From the NCBI GenBank assembly GCA_023954475.1, contig JAMLHW010000018.1, forward strand, positions 31,702 through 95,701: 64,000 nt of DNA. Reading direction: 5' to 3'. The notes under the pieces are model-generated. The model saw nothing but the letters and a program-made list of their open reading frames with translations. It made no database searches and had not been told where the DNA came from. Shown here in pieces: positions 44,763-52,044 of this stretch. Every line of letters begins with the position of its first letter. The stretch's first letter is position 1. The stretch is from Anaerolineae bacterium. Its GTDB lineage: Bacteria; Chloroflexota; Anaerolineae; Promineifilales; Promineifilaceae. A program made the position numbers and the translations under genes.

Positions 44763-46162
44763 TGGACAGGACTCGCTGGTGGTGATTCGGCCGAATCAGT
44801 TGCCGACGGTTTGATGCGCCGCACTGACACAAAGTACAGCACACCAATCAGAATACCCCAGGCAATAAACGGTGCTGTCGGGCCCACATAATCGAACACC
44901 GCACCGCCGATCACCGGCGCCAGCGCATTTGCTGCACTGGAAAATGCGGCTGAAATTCCGAGAATCCCACCCATTTCCAGCAAGCTGACCCGCTTCGTTA
45001 TCAGACTATTGATGCCCGGTCGCAACACAGCGCCCCCAACGGCAATTGGCACCATCGCCGCGAGAAACCAGATCAGGCCCAGCCAGCCGGCATCGCTGTC
45101 ATCCGGCAAATCAAGCGTGTCACTTTCGGCCGAAATCACATCAACGGACGGATCATCGGTCGTCCCGGATAATTCCGTTTCCATCGCTGCTTGAGAATAC
45201 CACGGCACCGTTTGTGTGGGTGTCAGTCCCACGGCAATAAGACCAATCGAGAGCAGCACCAATGCAGTTAGCACGAGCTTGCGGTCGCCAAATTGACGGC
45301 TCCATCGGCCGATTAAGCCACCTTGCACCACAATCAGAATCAGACCGACAAACACGAAAATAAGCGTATTGCCGACGGCATTCAGGCCAAGGCGGCTCAG
45401 GGTAAACAAGGCCAAAATCTGCTCAAATCCACCAAAAGCAATTTGCTGCAGAAACATCAGAATCAGCAAGAAACCAACCGTTGGATGGCGCATCGCACGC
45501 AGCAACGAGCCCAGCGAAAAAGATGGTCTCTGGTCACCTTCACCCCGTTCCTCGTCGGGCAGCGTCTCCTTGAACCAAAACGCCGTCAGCAAAATCGATG
45601 CCAGCGAAAACAGAGCCGCAATGAAAGCCGGCACACGGTAATTGTTGCCGGAGAGCAGCAAAGAAACGCCTGCAATGATCGGGCCGATGATAAAACCAAT
45701 GCCAAATGCCGCGCCAATCAAGCCCAACCCCTGCGTCCGGTTTTTTTCTGTGGTCGAGTCGGCGATCGCCGCCTGCGCTGTGGCGATATTGGCACCGGAA
45801 ATTCCATCGATGATGCGCGATAAAAACAGCATGAATAGGCTGTTGGCGAATCCCATTACCAAGAAGCCGATAAATGTGCCGATTTGACTGATGACAAGTA
45901 CGGGTTTGCGTCCGTAGCGGTCAGACAAACGACCTAAAATGGGTGCACCAATAAACTGGAAGATCGGGTAAGCAGCGCTGAGCAACCCGATGACAAACGG
46001 GGAAGCGCCAAATGATGTCGCGTAGAATGGCAAGAGGGGAATGATGATTGTCAAGCCCAGCAAGTCTACGAGGACAATAACGAGAATGGGCAAAATGACT
46101 TTGAAATTGAGCTTATCTTCGTCGGCCGTTAACTCTGGCACTGGGTCGGTATTGGTTGCCAT
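44759..46162 (-). CDS. MFS drug-efflux type transporter (TetA-like)
   Basis: The 467-residue protein has twelve predicted helices and the MFS loop motif GRLSDRYGRKPVLVIS between helices 2 and 3, with the DHA1/TetA-like SRIIDGISGANIATAQAAIAD in helix 4-5. An acidic insert of about 40 residues (AMETELSGTTDD and onward) lies outside the membrane between helices 9 and 10. It would export a drug or metabolite by proton antiport. It overlaps trmB by four bases. Its 118-base leader holds two interleaved inverted repeats. Confidence 0.88.
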   Translation of the reverse strand: MATNTDPVPELTADEDKLNFKVILPILVIVLVDLLGLTIIIPLLPFYATSFGASPFVIGLLSAAYPIFQFIGAPILGRLSDRYGRKPVLVISQIGTFIGFLVMGFANSLFMLFLSRIIDGISGANIATAQAAIADSTTEKNRTQGLGLIGAAFGIGFIIGPIIAGVSLLLSGNNYRVPAFIAALFSLASILLTAFWFKETLPDEERGEGDQRPSFSLGSLLRAMRHPTVGFLLILMFLQQIAFGGFEQILALFTLSRLGLNAVGNTLIFVFVGLILIVVQGGLIGRWSRQFGDRKLVLTALVLLSIGLIAVGLTPTQTVPWYSQAAMETELSGTTDDPSVDVISAESDTLDLPDDSDAGWLGLIWFLAAMVPIAVGGAVLRPGINSLITKRVSLLEMGGILGISAAFSSAANALAPVIGGAVFDYVGPTAPFIAWGILIGVLYFVSVRRIKPSATDSAESPPASPVH

Positions 46163-46194
46163 AAAAGCTCTCTGATAATCTACACAACTATGCG

Positions 46195-46258
46195 AGTGAC
46201 AGCCACTTAGTCGGAAACACTATCAACGATCTTGGTGTCCCTGTCACTTTTGATAGTG
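46195..46258. repeat. Two interleaved perfect inverted repeats before the MFS gene
   Basis: AGTGACAG (46195-46202) pairs with CTGTCACT (46241-46248), and CACTATCAA (46218-46226) pairs with TTGATAGTG (46250-46258). The order a-b-a-prime-b-prime means the two hairpins exclude each other or form a pseudoknot. The sequence lies in the leader of the transporter gene, 33 bases before its ATG. Confidence 0.75.
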
Positions 46259-46280
46259 GAATTATAGACTTGGCGTTGAG

Positions 46281-47321
46281 CTATGACAAAGCGCCCCGCC
46301 GTATAGCGACGATCTCTGCGAGTATGGACAACGCTATCTCTTCGGGATTCTGGGCATTGATGTCGATACCGATGGGGCCACGAATTCGGCCGATTTGCGC
46401 ATCACTAAAACCGGCATCACGTAGTCGCCCTACCCGCTTTGCATGTGTCGTCCTACTGCCCAATGCGCCAATGTAGAACGCCGGCGACGCAATTGCCGCC
46501 GCAATCGCGGGATCATCGATCTTGGGATCATGTGTCAGCAACGCGATGGCAGTGTTCTCGTTCACTTCCAGTTGCGCAAACGCTTTTTGCGGCCACAACT
46601 GAACCAGTTTGTCAGCGTCGGGAAAACGCGCATCTGTGCCAAAAGCGCGGCGCGGATCGACGACGATTGTGCGAAAGCCGAGCATTTTTGCCATGCCGGT
46701 CAACACCTGGGCGATATGAACGCCGCCGACCATGATCAGCTGCGGTGCCGGTAACAACGCATCGAGAAACAGATCTAGAGATTCGCCGGTAACAGGATGC
46801 AGTATGGACAGGGTCTGAGACTTACCGGATCGTACAGCTTGAGCGGCGTGAGCGTCGATCTCGTGATCGAGGGCAGAGCCGATTGAGCCTACCGCTCCCG
46901 ATGGTCGATAAACGCGTTTTCGGCCGAACCACGCTCCTGCACTCAACACCGTCACGATCACACCGGCACCATCTTGCACCACGACCGCCCGTGCAGCCGC
47001 ATAAACAGGATCACGCAATGGCTCCACCAGGATCGTGATGCTGCCGCCACATGCCAGCCCAACACCCCACGCAGTTTCATCCGTGACGCCGAAATGGAGC
47101 AGTTGCGCGTTTCCCGACGCCAACGTCTCCAGCCCGGTTTCATATGCGGCGTTTTCGACACAACCGCCGCTAACCGATCCACTTATGCGGTTTCCTGACG
47201 CCATTGCCATTTTGGCACCTGCTTTGCGCGGTGCCGACCCCCACGTTTTGACGACAGTAGCCAGCGCTACAGCAGCGCCCTCTTCACGCCATCTGTCAAT
47301 ATCGGCAACGACTTCGCGCAT
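46281..47321 (-). CDS. XdhC/CoxI-family molybdoenzyme accessory protein
   Basis: The 346-residue protein has the N-terminal XdhC_CoxI segment (ALATVVKTWGSAPRKAGAKM, then GSVSGGCVENAA) and the C-terminal Rossmann-like XdhC_C domain (LIMVGGVHIAQVLTGMA, VVDPRRAFGTDARFPD, ALLTHDPKIDDPAI). XdhC binds molybdenum cofactor and adds its terminal sulfur before insertion into xanthine-dehydrogenase-type enzymes. No such oxidase is in this window. It may be transcribed with the MFS gene, 118 bases downstream. Confidence 0.92.
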   Translation of the reverse strand: MREVVADIDRWREEGAAVALATVVKTWGSAPRKAGAKMAMASGNRISGSVSGGCVENAAYETGLETLASGNAQLLHFGVTDETAWGVGLACGGSITILVEPLRDPVYAAARAVVVQDGAGVIVTVLSAGAWFGRKRVYRPSGAVGSIGSALDHEIDAHAAQAVRSGKSQTLSILHPVTGESLDLFLDALLPAPQLIMVGGVHIAQVLTGMAKMLGFRTIVVDPRRAFGTDARFPDADKLVQLWPQKAFAQLEVNENTAIALLTHDPKIDDPAIAAAIASPAFYIGALGSRTTHAKRVGRLRDAGFSDAQIGRIRGPIGIDINAQNPEEIALSILAEIVAIRRGALS

Positions 47322-47389
47322 TGCATCAACCTCGTGCTTTCCAGAAAACCAGGTGTCTGACGAAGACCCACTCTATCAGAGGTTTGTAC

Positions 47390-48496
47390 TCAGTGGCGCA
47401 CCTGAATCGAATCGGGGGCAATCACTTTGGCGCCGACGCGTGCTGCGGTGGGCACATCCATCAACATGTTGGTATACGATGCGTTGGCGAGCGGGCAATG
47501 GCATTCTTTGGCAGCGATGGAACGACGCACCTCTTTGATTTTGTCGCCGAACCAGATTCGGCCGAAATCATAATCGTAATCGCGCAAATTACCCAAATCA
47601 TCCGCACGCACACAACACGGCCACACTGTCCCATCTGCGTAAATCTGCGCACTCGCCCAGCCGGCATAACACGGGATCACCTGGTACTCTTCGTCCAATA
47701 TGCGCTTGACCAGCTTGTAATACTCAATGCGAAACGCTTCCGTAATCCGTGCCGTTCCTGTGTATGAACGCTTTTCGACATACGCCATCAACTTGTCAAT
47801 TGCTTCTGCATATTGCTCCGGACTGGGCGTAATGGGCAAGCCAACGGTATCCAATTCGACACGCGGCTCGGCAATTTCAGTGATAAACTGGTCTGCACCC
47901 GATTGATCCGCATAGGCGATCAACTCGTCCAGATGACCCACGCTGAACACGGATACAACGCTGTGGATACCGATGACGAGATTGGGCAGTCGGTCGCGGA
48001 GGTCAAGCAATTGTGTCAAGCGCTCCTCAAACTTCTCGAAATTGCCGGCCACACCGCGAATGAAGTCGTGTTTTTCACCGACACCGTCGAGTGACAGGTT
48101 GATGATTAGCTGACTGTCAGGGCAGGATATTGCAATTTCTTCAACGCGTGCCGGAATTGAGCGTAATATTGAGTTAGTCGGAATATTGATGATGCCCGGC
48201 TTGCAATGTTTGTAGGCTAGCTTTGCCAATTCAACGACATGCGGATACATCAACGGCTCACCGCCGCTGATGGTGAACCAGTACGGCGCTTCACCGAGCG
48301 AAGCCAGCGTTTTGTCCCATTCATCGAGCGTCAATTCGTTTTCGCGTTTCATCCAGATATTGCATGTCAGGCAGCGCGAATTGCATTTGGGCGATGGCGA
48401 GAGGGTGATATTGAGCGGCAGCATTTTGGGCCAACCCAGACGCCGGTACATTTGAAAAGCGGGAATGCGTGCAAGCACGCCGAGCATTGAATTCAT
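47390..48496 (-). CDS. Radical SAM protein with C-terminal cysteine-rich (SPASM-like) region
   Basis: The 368-residue protein has the radical SAM cluster motif CNSRCLTCNIW near residues 38-48 and TISGGEPLMYP near 77. The C-terminal part has IPCYAGWASAQIYADGTVWPCC near 277-298 and ECHCPLAN near 338, a set of cysteines like a SPASM or twitch domain that binds a second iron-sulfur cluster. Relatives modify peptides or act in cofactor and lipid synthesis. No precursor peptide gene was seen nearby. The 81-bp tandem repeat lies just upstream. Confidence 0.88.
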   Translation of the reverse strand: MNSMLGVLARIPAFQMYRRLGWPKMLPLNITLSPSPKCNSRCLTCNIWMKRENELTLDEWDKTLASLGEAPYWFTISGGEPLMYPHVVELAKLAYKHCKPGIINIPTNSILRSIPARVEEIAISCPDSQLIINLSLDGVGEKHDFIRGVAGNFEKFEERLTQLLDLRDRLPNLVIGIHSVVSVFSVGHLDELIAYADQSGADQFITEIAEPRVELDTVGLPITPSPEQYAEAIDKLMAYVEKRSYTGTARITEAFRIEYYKLVKRILDEEYQVIPCYAGWASAQIYADGTVWPCCVRADDLGNLRDYDYDFGRIWFGDKIKEVRRSIAAKECHCPLANASYTNMLMDVPTAARVGAKVIAPDSIQVRH

Positions 48497-48536
48497 ACAG
48501 GAGACACCAAGCGCCTGCGGCGCATCATCAAGAAAT

Positions 48537-48858
48537 TTGTAGGGTGGATTGTTTATCCGCCTGTCGGATTACCAATCCGACTTACAGAAAAGCGATCACC
48601 TAACAGCCCGCAGCAAATTGTAGGGCGGATAGGCTATCCGCCTGTCGGATTACCAATCCGACTTACAGAAAAGCGATCACCTAACAGCCCGCAACAAGTT
48701 GTAGGGCGGATTGTCTATCCGCCCATCGGATTACCAATCCGATTTACAGAAGAGCGATTAGCTAACAACCTGCAACAAGTTGTAGGGCGGATTGTTTATC
48801 CGCCTGTCGGATTACCAATCCGACTTACAGAAGAGCGATCAGTTAATAGCCGGCAGCC
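48537..48858. repeat. 81-bp tandem repeat, four copies, twin hairpin in each unit
   Basis: The phrase TAGGGYGGAT recurs at 48541, 48622, 48703 and 48784 (position of its AGGG), exactly 81 bases apart. Each unit has two perfect hairpins, GGCGGAT/ATCCGCC with a five-base loop and GTCGGATT/AATCCGAC with a three-base loop, then a conserved spacer ending AACAGCCCGCA in most copies. Copies differ by a few bases that mostly keep the stems. It fills the gap between the radical SAM gene and a TfoX-like gene. It resembles REP/BIME-type elements rather than a CRISPR. Confidence 0.92.
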
Positions 48859-48873
48859 GATTGCCGGCCAAGA

Positions 48874-49191
48874 TTACTTTTTCTTTTTGCCGCGTTTCGA
48901 AACTGCAACAGACTGCCGGGCGAGTTCATATAGCTTTTCCGGATTGTCGTACCAGTCGGACGCGACTCGATAATAAGGCATGTTGTGAAATTGCTGCATA
49001 CCGGCATCTTCATACAGGGCGCGATTGCTGTCATCAACTTTGAAATGTAACACATCGTCGCTGGTGATGAGGGCGAATATGACGCCGTCACTGTACAAGC
49101 CGTAACCGCCAAACATCGCCCGCGATGTGACGGGCATGAAGGGACTGAGTTGGGCTTTGACTGCGTCGCAGTATGCTTTGGATGCGCTCAT
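48874..49191 (-). CDS. TfoX N-terminal domain protein
   Basis: The 105-residue protein is a stand-alone TfoX-N domain: SRAMFGGYGLYSDGVIFALIT near residues 22-43 and the later LHFKVDD and MPYYRVASDWYDN are the family marks. In gamma-proteobacteria the full TfoX/Sxy helps control competence; the role of single-domain forms in other phyla is not known. A Lys-rich tail ends the protein. Its start overlaps the stop of the glycosyltransferase gene by four bases. Confidence 0.88.
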   Translation of the reverse strand: MSASKAYCDAVKAQLSPFMPVTSRAMFGGYGLYSDGVIFALITSDDVLHFKVDDSNRALYEDAGMQQFHNMPYYRVASDWYDNPEKLYELARQSVAVSKRGKKKK

Positions 49192-50114
49192 TGTTTGAGT
49201 ATCCTCGCTGCTTCGGCCGAAACGGACGCGGTTTCATCCATCTGCTTAGTCGATTCGGCAATTTCCCAGACGGAATGGTCGCGTTTATTCTTGAAATCGC
49301 GCTTGCCGAGCCAGCGACCGTACACTTCCATCGCCACCACACGCCAGGTCCAGACAAATTGTTTCGGCCGATAATCCAGATTCTTCAGCAACAAGCCCAG
49401 AATCTTCGTGCCGTTCATCGTACTCACAGAATAGCCTACGGTCTGCTGCAAATCGAGATGCCCGGCATAGATCCGTCGCCTTTGTCGCAGGAAATCGGCC
49501 GAAGTTTCCGGCCCCTTATTGTAGACGACGGCATCCGGTACATAGACCACCTTGTATCCTTGCCCGCGCACCACCGGCTCTACACTCGCCTCATCAACCG
49601 CCGTGTGGTACGGAATACGCTTAAACACCTTGCGGAACGCCGTCATTTCACCCGCCTTGAAACCATGCAGATTAATTTGATGGTGCAAATCCCACAGCAG
49701 GTGTGCGGCAAACCCCATAAACTCATCGGGATCATTGACCGGTTCAGGTCGGCAGCTTGTCATACCCACTTCCGGATCAGCCAGCGGTGCAACCAGCTTT
49801 TCAACCACATCGTACTCAGGCAACAGGTCACCGCTGCACAGCAAGCAAATTTCCGTCGACGCATGATTGAGGAAGAGATTGATGGCCGACGCTTTACCTT
49901 CGCGTTTTTCTTGCACAAAAAGTTGAATGCGAGCATCCTGTGTCATCACATCGCGCACGATTGCTTCGGTATTGTCCGTGCAACCGCTGATGACGACAAT
50001 AATTTCGACCAGTTCAACCGTGTTCAGTCGTTGGTCGAGGATGCGCTGCAGCAGTTGTCCGATTATTTTTTCTTCGTTATAGGCTGTAATGCCCAGTGAA
50101 CAGGGAATCGACAT
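49188..50114 (-). CDS. Family 2 glycosyltransferase
   Basis: The 308-residue GT-A enzyme begins with SLGITAYNEEKIIGQLLQRIL, then VVISGCTDNTEAIV, and the nucleotide-sugar acidic site region CLLCSGDLLPEYDVVEKLV near residue 92, where the usual DxD reads SGDLLPE. VDEASVEPVVRGQGYKVVYVPDAVVY near 195 is the acceptor loop. One or two membrane-near hydrophobic helices follow at the C-terminus. It probably transfers a sugar to a lipid or surface glycan. It overlaps the TfoX-like gene. Confidence 0.87.
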   Translation of the reverse strand: MSIPCSLGITAYNEEKIIGQLLQRILDQRLNTVELVEIIVVISGCTDNTEAIVRDVMTQDARIQLFVQEKREGKASAINLFLNHASTEICLLCSGDLLPEYDVVEKLVAPLADPEVGMTSCRPEPVNDPDEFMGFAAHLLWDLHHQINLHGFKAGEMTAFRKVFKRIPYHTAVDEASVEPVVRGQGYKVVYVPDAVVYNKGPETSADFLRQRRRIYAGHLDLQQTVGYSVSTMNGTKILGLLLKNLDYRPKQFVWTWRVVAMEVYGRWLGKRDFKNKRDHSVWEIAESTKQMDETASVSAEAARILKQ

Positions 50115-50463
50115 GAGTAATTTGTTCAGTTAGTCGGATGTTGACCCAACATTCCTTTTTGCAGATTTTGTCATAACCCTCCGGCGTTTTCACAGCCGAA
50201 GGGGTCTGCAAGTATAGCGCACGGCTTGATCGGCTGCGAATGGGTACCGGTCAGCGTCGGGAAATGGGTCAGGAATTGATTGGGAATGGTTCGTTTGTCA
50301 TCGTGAAGCGGTTTCGGCAACGTTGCCCGACCAAAAAGCGTATTGATCGGCTTGCGCAGTCGTGTTTTTTGTTACATCGTGAAGAAAAACACGCTTGCGT
50401 GGAATATTACACCGTTTTCGTGTACAACTGAGTCGATACGCTGCGCTTACTATTGGAAGCCTT
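50115..50463. other. Divergent intergenic region with a long hairpin
   Basis: The 349-bp gap lies between the minus-strand glycosyltransferase and a plus-strand MFS gene. It holds a two-part hairpin at 50159-50211: outer stem TTGCAGA/TCTGCAA, inner stem CCCTCCGGC/GCCGAAGGG with one mismatch. There is no T run, so it is not an evident terminator. No gene is called; open frames here lack homology and ribosome binding sites. Confidence 0.5.
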
Positions 50464-51642
50464 ATGGTATCATCGGCCGAAACATCTTCCAGGCATGATC
50501 TCACCTTCATTCGTGCCTACTACTTCGTCCTCATCGGTGGTTGGGGGTTTCTCTATCCGTTCCTCTCGGTATTTTACCGTCGGCAGGGATTGAGCGGCAC
50601 CGAGATCGGCATCATCGGCACAACGCAAGCCGTGGCTGCTCTGGTTGCCGCGCCACTTTGGGGCCGTTGGAGCGATGCATCGGGTCGCGTGCGCCGTTTG
50701 CTGCAAATTTCATTTTTGCTGACGGCGATTTTAACGCTCATTCTCGGGCGGCAAAATCTATTCTGGCCCATCGTCACCACCGCCTTGCTCATTACCTTGG
50801 CAGGTGCCGGCCAGGTACCGTTGTCAGATACATTGGCGCTGGACATTGCCAATCGCATACCCAACGTGGGCTATGGCAGCATTCGGGTATACGGTTCGCT
50901 GGGCTGGGCATTGGTGACCACGTTCAGCGGGCGCTTGATTGAACTGTACGGCATGTTTGTCGGCTTTGTCGGTAATGCTGCCGGTATGATCGCCAGTGCT
51001 GTGATCCTTTTCTTTTTGCCCAGAGTCTCGCCCGGTCATCAAAGCCAAACCGACACAATTCGGCCGAATTGGCGACAAACAGCGCGGTTGCTAAGGCAAA
51101 ATCGCAGTTTGCTCGGGCTGGCGGTTGCTGTCAGTTTAGCCAGCGTAGCCGGGATCGCCGTCTTCCAGTTTGAGCCAATCTACCTCGATGAGTTGGGTGC
51201 CAGCGCCACGTTGATTGGTCTGGCCAGTACCATTCCTGCCGTCGTGGAGTTGGGCGGTATGCTCTGGGCTGACCGGTTGTCCAGACGCATTGGTGCAATG
51301 CCGCTCCTGCAAATTGCCTTGATGCTCTACATGGTGCGGGTAATCGCCATACTCGTAAGTCCAACAATCCTGACAATTCTGGCTATGCGTGTTGTACTGG
51401 GGCTGGGTTACAGCTTGTACAGTGTGGGCATTGTCAATGCTATCAAAGTCAACAGCCCGCCGGGTCAGTTGGCGATGATGATGGCGCTTTTCACCATTAC
51501 GCTGAGCAACCTGGCCCAAATTGTCGGCAGCCCGGTAGCGGGCGCAATTTTCGACGCCGTTGGCGCTTATTGGCTGTACGCATTTGCACTGATAGCGTAT
51601 GTGATCAGTTGGCTGGGACTGCGTTTCGGCCGAAAAAGGTAA
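50464..51642 (+). CDS. MFS transporter, MFS_1-like/sugar-nucleoside type
   Basis: The 392-residue protein has twelve hydrophobic helices. The motif between helices 2 and 3 reads WGRWSDASGRVRRLLQ, and the N-terminal half has FYRRQGLSGTEIGIIGTTQAVAAL, as in the LacY/NupG-like and phenyl-propionate permease-like branch. The cargo is not known. ATG 50464 is chosen; the frame runs further upstream without homology. TCGGCCGA copies encode residues right after the start and near the end. Confidence 0.85.
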   Translation: MVSSAETSSRHDLTFIRAYYFVLIGGWGFLYPFLSVFYRRQGLSGTEIGIIGTTQAVAALVAAPLWGRWSDASGRVRRLLQISFLLTAILTLILGRQNLFWPIVTTALLITLAGAGQVPLSDTLALDIANRIPNVGYGSIRVYGSLGWALVTTFSGRLIELYGMFVGFVGNAAGMIASAVILFFLPRVSPGHQSQTDTIRPNWRQTARLLRQNRSLLGLAVAVSLASVAGIAVFQFEPIYLDELGASATLIGLASTIPAVVELGGMLWADRLSRRIGAMPLLQIALMLYMVRVIAILVSPTILTILAMRVVLGLGYSLYSVGIVNAIKVNSPPGQLAMMMALFTITLSNLAQIVGSPVAGAIFDAVGAYWLYAFALIAYVISWLGLRFGRKR

Positions 51643-52044
51643 TTGAACCGGGTTAACACTGACTCTACCGCACTTTGCAAGCCTGTATAGGCGCGTGACG
51701 GCCATCACCCGGCGCAATTGCGAACAATCCATAGAAACCAAATTGGAAATGGTCTCACTTCCATCACGAAAGATAGTTGACCTTCGGTCAGCTTTAAACT
51801 ATGCTATGAGTAGTCAGCTGCTGAGATTAATCTATTTCAGGAACTCTGGATTGCAACACCAAACATACATTACCCAGGCGCATTACAGATCTCCCTGTCG
51901 TCACTTTGTTAAGAATAATATGGGCTTGTTGATGATCTCCTGGTAACTGTTTTGTACCGTTGGTACTCACATCGTTGTCGAACGCAGGCTACAATGTCTC
52001 GGAAGCGCTGCGCTGACTTCTTGGCAAACAATTGAGAATAACAT
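51643..52044. other. 402-bp gap before the AAA-TPR gene
   Basis: No homologous gene, hairpin or clear promoter was seen. One open frame at 51695-51946 has no ribosome binding site and an unlikely composition. The last TCGGCCGA before this gap is at 51,626 and only one copy (53,440) occurs in the next 4.4 kb. Confidence 0.5.

Noticed and set aside
48537..48858. CRISPR array
   Set aside because: The 81-bp units are repeated over their whole length with no unique spacers, and no cas gene is near.
49173..50099. A 308-codon plus-strand open frame
   Set aside because: It lies exactly opposite the family 2 glycosyltransferase, whose motifs are clear. The antisense protein has no homology pattern and no ribosome binding site.
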